The notes: generated by a model from the letters alone, not told the origin. 34,006 nt of DNA from Kiritimatiellales bacterium (GCA_021734345.1 JAIPJC010000022.1:1-34006); one strand, 5' to 3'; shown: positions 23,253 to 31,530, numbered from the stretch's first letter. Program-made: numbers and translations.

Positions 23253-24725
23253 ATGCCTGATTTGAAAATAAATGGATTGCCTGCGCATGTTGAATCCGGC
23301 GCTTCGGTGCTGGAAGCGGCGGAGATGGTGTTTGTCGAGATCCCGACGCTGTGCCACCTGAAGGGCATGAAGCCGGATACGTCGTGCATGCTGTGCGTCG
23401 TGAAGGACACGGCTAGTGGCCAATTGATTCCGGCCTGTTCGGCGCGGGCGGTTGACGGGATGGAGATTGATACCAACTGCGCCGAGGTGCAGTCGGCGAG
23501 GCGCGATATCCTGAACCTGTTGTTGAGCGAGCATGTAGGCGACTGCGAAGCACCATGCACACGCATCTGTCCAGCGCACCTCGACATTCCGCTGATGCTC
23601 CGTGAAATTGTGCGCGGCAATATGGAGTCCGCCGCGTGGATTGCCCGGCGCGATTTAACCCTTCCCGCGACGCTGGGTTATATTTGCCCCGCGCCGTGCG
23701 AAACGGGATGTCGTCGCGGGCAGGTGGACAAAGCTATCACTATCCGGGATCTGCATCGCTCGATGGCGGAAAACCACGAGGGGTCAGTCCTCGGATTTAA
23801 TGATACTGAAATACGAGGACTGACCCCTAAGGTGGTGGCGGTGATCGGCTCGGGGGCGGCAGGGCTGGCCTGTGCGTGGCGGTTGCGGTTGCTGGGATAT
23901 GGCTGCACGGTTTTCGATGAAAAACCGCAAGCGGGCGGAGCATTGCGCGAGGAGTCGGTGCTTCCGATGGATGTGCTGGATGCCGAGGTGGAGTCGCTGC
24001 GGGAGGCGGGGATTGCTTTTGAGCTGGGCCATGCGGTTTCCCTGCATACGGTTGCGGAGAAGTACAACGGCGTGGTGTTCGCCGGAACCGAGTTTGCCGG
24101 AGCGCATTTCGCGGATGCGTTCTATGCCGAGGAGCACAAGTTGGCGGTAAAGGCGGTGGCGAACGGCAAGGCGGCGGCGGTGGCGCTTGACCGGTTTTTG
24201 AAAGGCGAGAAGCCCAATGTGGCAAAACCGTTTGATTCGAAGATCGGAAAGCTGCGCGAGAGCGAAGTGCAGGAACTCGTGAAGAACTGTGCGGCGGTCG
24301 AGCAGACTGGAAAGTCTGCTCCACATGTGGGGCAGACTTTCCAGTCTGCCCAGTCCGAAGCTGGGAAGTGCCTGCATTGCGACTGTCGGAAGCCAGTGGG
24401 TTGCAAGTTACGGAAGTATGCGGAGCAGTATGGCGCGGATCAGCGCGAATTCCCGGCAGACGAACGGGGACACGTGCAATTGATCGGCCACAGCGAAGCG
24501 GTGGTGTTCGAGCCGGGCAAGTGCATCAAGTGCGGGCTGTGCGTCAAAATTACGAAGCGCGCAGGCGAGGCGTTGGGTCTGGCGTTTGTCGGGCGCGGAT
24601 TCAATACGCAGGTTCAGGTTCCGTTTGGCGAATCGTTGCAGAACGGTTTGCGGGAAGCGGCGAAGGATTGCGTCGAAGCCTGCCCAACGGGAGCACTGGC
24701 CTTTCGTAACGAGGAGGAGCGATGA
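23253..24725 (+). CDS. [2Fe-2S]/GltD-like flavoprotein lacking NAD(P)H domain
   Basis: The 490-residue protein starts with a NuoG-type [2Fe-2S] domain (C34, C45, C48, C62). It then has the GltD Fe-S cysteines (C98, C102, C106; C145, C149, C153), an FAD Rossmann motif VIGSGAAG (about 197-204) and Fe-S motifs near the C-terminus (C373/376/378/384; C424/427/430 with C473/477). The second Rossmann domain of GltD (GGGNxxxD) is absent: the chain goes from YNGVVFAGTEFAG almost directly to the final VKAVANGKAAAVALDRFLKG helix. Two translated repeats lie at residues 176-192 (family E) and 350-367 (family B). The ATG at 23253 follows GGTGGA; 23247 is an alternative. It probably forms a complex with the NuoE-NuoF fusion. 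Confidence 0.85.
   Translation: MPDLKINGLPAHVESGASVLEAAEMVFVEIPTLCHLKGMKPDTSCMLCVVKDTASGQLIPACSARAVDGMEIDTNCAEVQSARRDILNLLLSEHVGDCEAPCTRICPAHLDIPLMLREIVRGNMESAAWIARRDLTLPATLGYICPAPCETGCRRGQVDKAITIRDLHRSMAENHEGSVLGFNDTEIRGLTPKVVAVIGSGAAGLACAWRLRLLGYGCTVFDEKPQAGGALREESVLPMDVLDAEVESLREAGIAFELGHAVSLHTVAEKYNGVVFAGTEFAGAHFADAFYAEEHKLAVKAVANGKAAAVALDRFLKGEKPNVAKPFDSKIGKLRESEVQELVKNCAAVEQTGKSAPHVGQTFQSAQSEAGKCLHCDCRKPVGCKLRKYAEQYGADQREFPADERGHVQLIGHSEAVVFEPGKCIKCGLCVKITKRAGEALGLAFVGRGFNTQVQVPFGESLQNGLREAAKDCVEACPTGALAFRNEEER
23780..23827. repeat. Family E palindrome, in-frame
   Basis: GGGGTCAGTCCTCG (23780-23793) and CGAGGACTGACCCC (23814-23827) are a perfect 14-bp inverted pair around an AT-rich 20-bp loop. 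It is translated as GSVLGFNDTEIRGLTPK between the GltD Fe-S region and the FAD motif. Confidence 0.9.
24302..24350. repeat. Family B palindromic repeat, in-frame
   Basis: GCAGACTGGAAAGTCTGC, TCCACATGTGGG and GCAGACTTTCCAGTCTGCC, two hairpins plus a linker. It is the most regular copy and is read as EQTGKSAPHVGQTFQSAQ. Confidence 0.88.
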
Positions 24726-25996
24726 AGGTTGTACACATCGTTCCAGGATCGGGCGGCACGTTCTACTGCCAGAACTGTATGCGCGACGGTGCTTTGGTGA
24801 CGGCATTGCGGCGGGCAGGCGTAGATGCGGTGATGGTGCCGATGTATCTGCCCATGTTTTCCGACGGCGAGCCGGTGCAGGCCGACGTACCGGTATTCTT
24901 CGGCGGCATCAATGTCTGGCTGCAACAGCAGTTTCCGTTTTTCCGCAAGACCCCGCGTTGGTTGGATCGCTTGTTCGATTCGCAATGGATGCTCAACCGG
25001 GTGGCCAAGCTGGAGGGGACGACGTCCCCTGTCGAACTTGGGCCGATGACGCTTTCAATGCTGGAGGGTTCCGAAGGGAATCAGCGCAAAGAGGTCGAGC
25101 GTTTGGTGGCATGGTTGGCGGAACATGAAAAACCGGACGTGGTGCATCTTTCGAATGCGTTGTTGATCGGCTTGGCTGGCGCGATCAAAGAGGCGCTGAA
25201 TGTCCCGGTGGTCTGTTCGCTTCAGGACGAAGATGGGTGGCTCGACGGGATTGCTTCGCCGTTCGGCGAGGCGTGTTGGGATGCGATCCGTGCGCGGGCG
25301 GGGGATGTGGATCGGTTCGTGGCGGTGAGCGCTTGGTTTGCTGATCGGATGAGCGAGCGCTTGATGATCCCGCGCGATCTGATCGACGTGGTGCATATCG
25401 GCATCGACCTTACGGGATACGATCCCGCGCCGTTCGCGGTTGATCCACCGGTGCTTGGATTTCTTTCCCGCATGAATCCGGTCTTGGGACTGGACAAGCT
25501 GGTGGATGCGTTTATCGCGCTTAAAAAAATCCAAGGATTGGAAAAGCTGAAACTGCGTGCGATGGGCGGGGCGGTTGGCGAGGATCGGGAATACGTATCC
25601 TCCCTGAAAAAAAAGCTGGCGAAGCTAGGGCTGGAAAGCGAGGCGGAGTTTATTGAGGATTTTGGCCGCGAGCATCGCTTGGCGTTTTTGAAGTCGCTGT
25701 CGGTCATGTGCGTACCGGTGGAGCAGGGCGAGGCGTTTGGCACCTACATTATCGAAGCCATGGCGGCGGGCGTTCCGGTGGTGCAGCCGCACGCGGGCGC
25801 ATTTCCGGAATTGATCGAGCAGACGGGTGGCGGGTTGCTCTACGATGATTTGGAGGAAACCTTGGAGGATTTGCTGACCAATCCCCGATTGGCCCGGCAG
25901 CTGGGACAAAACGGGCGCGAGTCGGTGCTGGAAATTTTTGGAATCGAATCGATGGCGCGGAACATGGTCTCTGTCTACGGGGATTTGGCAAAATGA
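24722..25996 (+). CDS. Glycosyltransferase family 4 (GT-B)
   Basis: The 424-residue protein is a GT-B fold enzyme. The N-terminal MKVVHIVPGSGGTFYCQN region and the C-terminal glycosyltransferase domain (about 235-410: LGFLSRMNPVLGLDKLVDAF, then EDFGREHRLAFLKSLSVMCVP) lead to EQGEAFGTYIIEAMAAGVPV with the ExxxxxxxE nucleotide-sugar motif and the HAGAFPELIE region. It transfers a sugar from an activated donor to an unknown acceptor. In this operon the acceptor may be the cyclised terpenoid or a membrane component. No signal peptide or TM helix is seen, so it is cytoplasmic or peripheral. ATGA overlaps couple it to both neighbours. Confidence 0.87.
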   Translation: MKVVHIVPGSGGTFYCQNCMRDGALVTALRRAGVDAVMVPMYLPMFSDGEPVQADVPVFFGGINVWLQQQFPFFRKTPRWLDRLFDSQWMLNRVAKLEGTTSPVELGPMTLSMLEGSEGNQRKEVERLVAWLAEHEKPDVVHLSNALLIGLAGAIKEALNVPVVCSLQDEDGWLDGIASPFGEACWDAIRARAGDVDRFVAVSAWFADRMSERLMIPRDLIDVVHIGIDLTGYDPAPFAVDPPVLGFLSRMNPVLGLDKLVDAFIALKKIQGLEKLKLRAMGGAVGEDREYVSSLKKKLAKLGLESEAEFIEDFGREHRLAFLKSLSVMCVPVEQGEAFGTYIIEAMAAGVPVVQPHAGAFPELIEQTGGGLLYDDLEETLEDLLTNPRLARQLGQNGRESVLEIFGIESMARNMVSVYGDLAK

Positions 25997-27108
25997 CCAG
26001 GGACAGAATAATTTTTTTACTGACGTGCCTGGCTGTTTCGGTTTTTGGCGAGTGGCCAACCTATCACGGTGCGGCGGATTTGCGTGGTGTGGCGGATGTG
26101 GCATTGCCGGAGCAACCGGCGTTGCTGTGGCGATATGATGCAGGCGGTGCGATCGGCCATGCGCCGGTGTCGGACGGAGAACATATTTTCTTTTCGGCGA
26201 AGAAGGGAAAGATCGTTGCCATCGACTTGGAAGGTTCCGAGGTCTGGAAAAAAAACCTGATGCGAACGAACGATGCCGGTGCGGAGATGCCCGTACAGTT
26301 CGAAGCGCCGCTGGCCTGCGGAGGCGGATTGGTTTTTGCGGGGACATTGCGCGGATCGGTCTATGCGCTGGATGCCAAAACGGGCGAGGAGAAATGGCGC
26401 TATGAGACGGGTGGAATCTTTGTCGGATCGCCGAATATGGTTTCAAACCTTGTGGTGGTGCTGGATCAGTCGGAGGGGGCATTGCACGGTGTGGATATCG
26501 AGACGGGGAAGCTGGCCTGGAAGACGGAGGGCGTTGAACGGTGCGACGGTTCGCCGGGGATTGGAGATGGGCGCGTTGTGTTTGGCAGCTGTGCGGCGGC
26601 GTTGCATGTCTATTCGGCGAGTGATGGAATGCATTTGAAAAACATCGAACTGGGCGGTGATGCGCAGGTGGCGGGCGGTGTCGCGGTGGATGGAAACCTT
26701 GTTTTTGCCGGTGTGCGCGATGGCAGCATGGTTTGCGCCGATGCAGCAACCGGAGAGATGATTTGGAGCAGCGACGAGTCGACGGAGCAGACGTTCTCAA
26801 CTCCTGCGGTAACACCGAACGCAGTGGTTTATTCCTCAGACAATGGGTTTGTTTATGCGGTGGATCGCGAAGTCGGGAAGCTGCTTTGGAAATTCGATGC
26901 GGGTGGCTTGCCAGGGTCACCCGTGATTGCGAAGGACAAGGTGGTTATTTCGTCGGACGGTACGCTTTATTTGCTGGATCTAAAGGATGGAAAAAAACTG
27001 TGGGCGAAGGAGATCAGTGACGAGATTACGTCTCCGGCGATCATCAACGGGATGATTGTTGTCGGCGCGGACGATGGAACGGTGCGTGCGTTCGGCTCTA
27101 AAAAGTAG
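25993..27108 (+). CDS. PQQ-like beta-propeller, exported (last of five)
   Basis: The 371-residue protein has a signal peptide (MTRDRIIFLLTCLAVSVFG) and EWPTYHGAADLRGVA as its start motif. Blades are regular: ALDAKTGEEKWRYETG, GVDIETGKLAWKTEG, ADAATGEMIWSSDE, AVDREVGKLLWKFDAGG and LLDLKDGKKLWAKE. It resembles BamB more closely than the other propellers, with seven or eight short blades and no large inserts. Its stop TAG at 27106-27108 is part of the family A repeat that follows. It sits between the glycosyltransferase and the ABC transporter genes, and overlaps the former (ATGA). Confidence 0.88.
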   Translation: MTRDRIIFLLTCLAVSVFGEWPTYHGAADLRGVADVALPEQPALLWRYDAGGAIGHAPVSDGEHIFFSAKKGKIVAIDLEGSEVWKKNLMRTNDAGAEMPVQFEAPLACGGGLVFAGTLRGSVYALDAKTGEEKWRYETGGIFVGSPNMVSNLVVVLDQSEGALHGVDIETGKLAWKTEGVERCDGSPGIGDGRVVFGSCAAALHVYSASDGMHLKNIELGGDAQVAGGVAVDGNLVFAGVRDGSMVCADAATGEMIWSSDESTEQTFSTPAVTPNAVVYSSDNGFVYAVDREVGKLLWKFDAGGLPGSPVIAKDKVVISSDGTLYLLDLKDGKKLWAKEISDEITSPAIINGMIVVGADDGTVRAFGSKK

Positions 27109-27184
27109 ACGCGTTTTCCAGCCGCGTTGGGGGGGAACTGCTATTGGCTTTGGCGTGCGCAAGGCGGCTGGAAGCCGCGTCTAC
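27105..27184. repeat. Family A inverted pair, supplies stop codon
   Basis: GTAGACGCGTTTTCCAGCCG and, inverted, GGCTGGAAGCCGCGTCTAC enclose a 40-bp middle with a G7 run. The TAG of the first arm ends the upstream propeller; the second arm ends about 17 bp before the ABC ATPase start. Confidence 0.85.
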
Positions 27185-27200
27185 AATATGGGGAATGTTT

Positions 27201-27860
27201 ATGGAACATCTGCTGAAACTGGAAAAGATATCCAAGCGATACGACGCGTGCACCCATGTTTTGGCGTGCGTAGATTTGGCGGTGGCCGAAGGCGAATCGG
27301 TTGCCGTGGTCGGGCCATCGGGCTGCGGCAAGAGCACGTTGCTGAATATTATCGGAACGCTGGATCGACCGGATGCAGGATCGGTGGAATTTGACGGAAC
27401 CGATCTGTTGGCGATGGATGAAAAGGCGACGGCCGAGTTCCGGAACGCGCGCGTCGGTTTCGTGTTTCAGCTGCACCATCTCCTTCCGCAATGCTCGGTT
27501 TTGGAAAATGTGCTGGTGCCGTCGCTGGTAAACAGGAATGCCGGCAATGCGAAAGAGCGGGCGTTGCAGTTGCTTGATCGTGTTGGATTGTCGGATCGGT
27601 TGTCGCATCGGCCGGGTAAACTGTCGGGCGGGGAGCGGCAACGCGTGGCGGTGGTGCGGGCGCTGATCAACCGGCCGCGATTGCTGTTGGCGGACGAGCC
27701 GACCGGGTCGCTGGATCGCGCGGGCGCGGATGAACTGGTGCGACTTTTGTTGGAACTCAACCGCGAAGAAAGCCTGACGCTGGTCATGGTGACGCATTCG
27801 ATGCGGTTGGCGGAAAAGATGGATCGGGTGATGACACTCGAAGCCGGAACATTGAAATGA
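27201..27860 (+). CDS. ABC transporter ATPase (LolD/MacB-type)
   Basis: The 219-residue ATPase has Walker A GPSGCGKST, Q-loop FVFQLHHLLPQCSVLENV, signature LSGGERQ, Walker B LLLADEPTGSLD and the H-loop VTHS. The length and LLPQxSVxENV segment are typical of LolD/FtsE/MacB-class ATPases paired with FtsX permeases, as encoded directly downstream with an ATGA overlap. These systems extract lipoproteins or act as mechanotransducers rather than pump small solutes. I prefer the ATG at 27201 (MEHLLKLEK) with GGGGA upstream; an earlier ATG at 27195 adds two residues, and longer starts would read into the repeat. Confidence 0.9.
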   Translation: MEHLLKLEKISKRYDACTHVLACVDLAVAEGESVAVVGPSGCGKSTLLNIIGTLDRPDAGSVEFDGTDLLAMDEKATAEFRNARVGFVFQLHHLLPQCSVLENVLVPSLVNRNAGNAKERALQLLDRVGLSDRLSHRPGKLSGGERQRVAVVRALINRPRLLLADEPTGSLDRAGADELVRLLLELNREESLTLVMVTHSMRLAEKMDRVMTLEAGTLK

Positions 27861-30800
27861 TCCGATTGGTTTCCAGGAGTCTGCGGTTTTATGGACGGAG
27901 CCATGTGGGCGTACTGCTCGGCACGGTGTTGGCATCGGCCATATTGACCGGGTCGTTGCTGGTTGGCGACTCGGTGGATGGCTCGCTCCGGAAGTTTGCC
28001 CTGCAACGCCTCGGCGGAATCCATTATGCAATGCAGGTGTCGAACGGGTTGGTTTCGAGTGAGCTTGCCGTAAAAATTTCCGATGATGCGGCGGTGGTTT
28101 TGCAATTGCGCGGCATGGCGCTGGCCAACGAAAAACAGATCAACCGCGTGCAGGTGCTGGGTACGGATGGCCGATTCTGGAAGTTTGCAGGGCTGGATTT
28201 CCAGTTGCGGGGAAACGAAGTGGCGTTGAACGAAAAACTGGCGGTGGCTTTGGGTGTCGATGTTGGAAGCGAGGTTTCGCTTCGGATTGAAAAGCCATCG
28301 CTGCTGCCGCGCGATGCCCCGTTGGCAGCGCAAAAGGATGACCGCAGTGTTCGCGGTCGGTTTACGGTCACACGCATTCTGGGGGATGACGAGCTGGGGC
28401 GCTTCGGTTTGTCGGCCAGCCAGACTGTGCCGTACAATGCGTTCGTTAACTCAAAGTGGCTGGAAGAACGCACGGGTTTGGACGGCAAGGCGAATTTGAT
28501 TTTGACGGGCGAGGAGCTTCCCGATTCATCCCTTGAAAACGTGTGGGAGTGCTCAGACTTCGGGTTGAGGTTCCGTACGGTGAATGGCGTGGTGCAGCTG
28601 GAGTCGGAGGGGATTTACCTGCCGCCGGAAGCGGTGCGGGCGGCCATGTCGATTCCGGGGGCGGAGGGGACGCTGACCTATCTGGTGAATTCGATTTCCA
28701 AGGGTGGGAAGTCGACGCCATATTCGTTTGTGCTGGCGAGCGGCGGGGCAGGCGGGCCGCCTGCGGTACAGCTTGGCGACCATGAAATAATCATCAACCG
28801 GTGGCTGGCGGACGAGCTGGGCGCGGTGGTTGGCGACTCCGTTTCGATGAAGTATTTCGAACTGCTTCCTGCGAACCGCTTCGAGGAACGGGAGCGGACT
28901 TTCACGGTTCTCCGTGTGGTTGAAATGGACGATTTGGAATTAGAGCGGAAGCTTGCGCCGCAGTTCCCGGGGCTGACGGACGTGGACCGTTGCGCGGATT
29001 GGGATGTCGGGATTCCGATGGAGAAGGCGCGGTTGGATGATGCAGCGAACGAGGCCTACTGGAACCAATACAAACAGATGCCAAAGGCCATCGTTTCGCT
29101 GAAGGCCGGACAGGAAATGTGGTCGAACCGGTTCGGAGGTTTGACGTCCGTTCGGTGGTTGAATGGCAACGATGTCGAGACGGCTTTCCGGCAGGAATAT
29201 AATCCTGCGGCGGCCGGATTTGTTTTCCAGCCGGTGCGCGAACAGGCGCTGGCGGCGGTGGATCATGCGATGGACTTTGGCCAGCTATTCATCGGTATGA
29301 GCTTTTTCCTGATTGTGGCGGCGCTGATGCTGACGGGCCTGTTATTTGTGTTCGGCGTTCAACGGCGCGCGGAGGAGATGGGGATTCTGCTGGCGACGGG
29401 CTGGACACCGGGCCGGGTACGTACGCTCTTTTTTGCGGAGGGAGGGATGATTGCTCTCGTTGGTTCGGTGGTCGGTGCATGGCTGGGGACGGGATACACG
29501 AAGCTGTTGATTCTCGGGTTGTCCAACTATTGGAAAGGGGCGGTGGCCCATTCGGCGATCCAGTATTTTGCGAAGCCGGAGACCCTCGCGACGGGTGCAA
29601 TTTCGAGTTTCGCTTGCGCGCTGGTAGCGATGGGCGTTGCGATGTGGCGGCAGACCAGGCATCCGGCGCGCGAATTATTGATGGCGGATTTTACACAGGA
29701 GTTCCTCCCGCTGGAAAAAGATTCACCGGGGCAGGTGGGCCGCCTGCGGTACGTCGCCGGAGGTGCGGCTCTTGGCGCGATTGGGTTGGTGGCCTATGCG
29801 CTGATGGCGGAAGTGCAGAGTGTGACCATGCCGTTTTTCGGGGCGGGGGCATTGTTGCTGGTTGCGGGGGTGCTGTTTTGCGGGATCGCTTTGCGGCGGG
29901 TGGGCAGACTGGAAAGTCTGCCCCACATAAAAGGCATGGCTTTGCGGAATGTGGCGCGGCGGCGCGGGCGCAGCCTGACGGTGGCCGGTCTGCTGGCGTG
30001 CGGGTGCTTTCTGGTGTTTGCGGTTTCTTCAATGAAGGAGGATGTGGCGGCGCATGCGGATGAGCCGGGATCGGGCACGGGTGGATTCGCTTGGTTCGGG
30101 GAGTCGACGCTACCGATTGCCGATGATTTGGGCGGTGTCCGGTTGCGGGTACATGACGGGGACGACGCGAGCTGCCTTAATCTGAACCGCGCCCGGTCGC
30201 CCAAGTTATTGGGAGTGGATCCGGATGCGATGTCGAGGCGGAAGGCGTTTCTGGCTGGCGAGGATGTATGGGCGCTGCTGAAACTCGATTTACTGGATGG
30301 CGTTATCCCGGCTCTGGTGGGTGATTTGGATACGGCGATGTGGGGGCTGGAGGCAAAGGTTGGCCCGGAAAAAGGCGATGTGTTGGATTATCGTGACGAA
30401 GCCGGAAATGCGTTCAAGGTAAAGCTGGTCGGTGCGCTGCCGATGCGGCTGTCGGTTTTCCAGGGAAGTTTGCTGATGGCCGAAGAGCGGTTTGTGCAAC
30501 GGTTTCCGGGCGAGGCGGGCTATCGGATGTTCCTGCTCGACGGGGCAGGCGGGACGCCTGCGGTACGGCAGTACGAACGGGCCGGTTTGGATGTGGTGCC
30601 GACGACGGAACGGTTGATGGAGTTCTACGCGGTGGAGTCGACCTATCTGGCGATGTTTCTAGTGCTGGGAGCGATGGGTTTGGCCGTCGGCAGCATGGGC
30701 ATGGGCGTAGTGGTGCTGCGCAATGTGCAGGATCGGAAAACAGAGGTTGCCTTGATGCGGGCGGTGGGATATCGGCGCGCCGTTTTGTGGAAGCTGCTCG

Positions 30801-31021
30801 TTGCCGAACATGGGATGTTGCTAGTGGCCGGGTTGGCTGTGGGGATGATGGCTTCGGCAGTGGCGATGGTTCCGGCCATGGTGATTTCGCAGTCGCAGGT
30901 GTCGTACGGTTTTCTGGCGGGATTGCTTGGGATGGTTGTGCTGTGCGGGATCGTGTGCATGGCGGGCGCGATTGGTATCTCGCTTAGAGGGGATGCGCTG
31001 GCCGGCTTGCGAAATGAATAA
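27857..31021 (+). CDS. FtsX-like ABC permease (large, two FtsX domains)
   Basis: The 1054-residue protein has about ten transmembrane helices: one near the start (VGVLLGTVLASAILTGSLLV), groups around residues 475-595, 630-740, and 930-1045. This is the two-FtsX-domain layout with large periplasmic loops of the LolCE/MacB-related, MetI-unlike permeases. Four in-frame repeats are seen: family D at about residues 296 (GGAGGPPAVQLG), 624 (PGQVGRLRYV) and 895 (GAGGTPAVRQ), and a half family B at 682 (GRLESLPHIKG), all in loops. With the upstream ATPase it forms a complete transporter; the substrate may be a lipoprotein or a lipid made by the operon. It ends 4 bp before the convergent ferredoxin. 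Confidence 0.87.
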   Translation: MIRLVSRSLRFYGRSHVGVLLGTVLASAILTGSLLVGDSVDGSLRKFALQRLGGIHYAMQVSNGLVSSELAVKISDDAAVVLQLRGMALANEKQINRVQVLGTDGRFWKFAGLDFQLRGNEVALNEKLAVALGVDVGSEVSLRIEKPSLLPRDAPLAAQKDDRSVRGRFTVTRILGDDELGRFGLSASQTVPYNAFVNSKWLEERTGLDGKANLILTGEELPDSSLENVWECSDFGLRFRTVNGVVQLESEGIYLPPEAVRAAMSIPGAEGTLTYLVNSISKGGKSTPYSFVLASGGAGGPPAVQLGDHEIIINRWLADELGAVVGDSVSMKYFELLPANRFEERERTFTVLRVVEMDDLELERKLAPQFPGLTDVDRCADWDVGIPMEKARLDDAANEAYWNQYKQMPKAIVSLKAGQEMWSNRFGGLTSVRWLNGNDVETAFRQEYNPAAAGFVFQPVREQALAAVDHAMDFGQLFIGMSFFLIVAALMLTGLLFVFGVQRRAEEMGILLATGWTPGRVRTLFFAEGGMIALVGSVVGAWLGTGYTKLLILGLSNYWKGAVAHSAIQYFAKPETLATGAISSFACALVAMGVAMWRQTRHPARELLMADFTQEFLPLEKDSPGQVGRLRYVAGGAALGAIGLVAYALMAEVQSVTMPFFGAGALLLVAGVLFCGIALRRVGRLESLPHIKGMALRNVARRRGRSLTVAGLLACGCFLVFAVSSMKEDVAAHADEPGSGTGGFAWFGESTLPIADDLGGVRLRVHDGDDASCLNLNRARSPKLLGVDPDAMSRRKAFLAGEDVWALLKLDLLDGVIPALVGDLDTAMWGLEAKVGPEKGDVLDYRDEAGNAFKVKLVGALPMRLSVFQGSLLMAEERFVQRFPGEAGYRMFLLDGAGGTPAVRQYERAGLDVVPTTERLMEFYAVESTYLAMFLVLGAMGLAVGSMGMGVVVLRNVQDRKTEVALMRAVGYRRAVLWKLLVAEHGMLLVAGLAVGMMASAVAMVPAMVISQSQVSYGFLAGLLGMVVLCGIVCMAGAIGISLRGDALAGLRNE
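28744..28772. repeat. Family D repeat, in-frame
   Basis: GGGGCAGGCGGGCCGCCTGC, then GGTACAGC: palindromic GGCAGGCGGNCCGCCTGCGGTAC-type unit. Read as GAGGPPAVQ. Sister copies are at 29728 and 30542 in the same gene. Confidence 0.8.
29728..29755. repeat. Family D repeat, in-frame (second copy)
   Basis: GGGGCAGGTGGGCCGCCTGC, then GGTACGTC. Read as GQVGRLRYV, a different frame from the first copy. Confidence 0.78.
29902..29929. repeat. Half family B repeat, in-frame
   Basis: GGCAGACTGGAAAGTCTGCC followed by CCACATA: one hairpin of the family B element, read as GRLESLPHI. Confidence 0.75.
30542..30569. repeat. Family D repeat, in-frame (third copy)
   Basis: GGGGCAGGCGGGACGCCTGC, then GGTACGGC. 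Read as GAGGTPAVR, the same frame as the first copy. Confidence 0.8.
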
Positions 31022-31025
31022 AACC

Positions 31026-31322
31026 CTATTCGGCCAATATTTTTTCTAGCGTATGAAGAATTTCGGGCAGGTCTGCGAGGGATGCGCCAGAGAACCATAT
31101 CTGCTGGGGGTAGACCATGATGTTGGGGCCGGCTTCGCAGACGCCAAGGCAGCCGGAATCCGATACGCGGACAATCCCTTTCCATCCGCGGTTGCTGATT
31201 TCATTCTTAAGAGCATCCTTCAATGCAGGATTTTCACCATCGCCGCAGGATTTCCGTTCTCCGCCGCGGGACTTACCGCATACGAAGAGGTGGCACTTGT
31301 AGGGGGATTGCTGTTGTTTCAT
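31026..31322 (-). CDS. Thioredoxin-like [2Fe-2S] ferredoxin
   Basis: The 98-residue protein has the Cys pattern C10-x4-C15, C26, then C58-x3-C62 (SGCLGVCEAGPN), as in thioredoxin-fold [2Fe-2S] ferredoxins and the NuoE/HndA N-terminal folds. YPQQIWF and the helical end (LPEILHTLEKIL) fit that family. It is a soluble one-electron carrier in the cytoplasm. The minus-strand start at 31322 has an AGGAG ribosome-binding site 8 bp upstream. It converges on the FtsX gene with only 4 bp between stops and is divergent from the kinase gene. Confidence 0.87.
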   Translation of the reverse strand: MKQQQSPYKCHLFVCGKSRGGERKSCGDGENPALKDALKNEISNRGWKGIVRVSDSGCLGVCEAGPNIMVYPQQIWFSGASLADLPEILHTLEKILAE

Positions 31323-31530
31323 CGTAAAAACTCCTGTTCGTTTACCAATAGGACGTGATGGTGATAATCATTTGTGAGAATTAAAAGACAAATGGTGCGT
31401 GTTTTTAGTCGTACTTCACGCTCGAAGCTGAGAGGTCGGGTGTTTTATAGGGGAAAGCACCATCGGCACACTTGACGATCATATCGTTCGAACATAAGCT
31501 GGGTTCAAGTCACGCGGGACACGGTTCGGT

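Noticed and set aside
20405-24725. Part of respiratory complex I or a hydrogenase operon
   Set aside because: No other nuo subunits and no hydrogenase catalytic subunit are present; the domain fusions differ from complex I.
5382-27108. True PQQ-dependent dehydrogenases
   Set aside because: The propellers have PQQ-like blades but are much shorter than quinoprotein dehydrogenases, and no heme CxxCH or pqq biosynthesis gene is seen.
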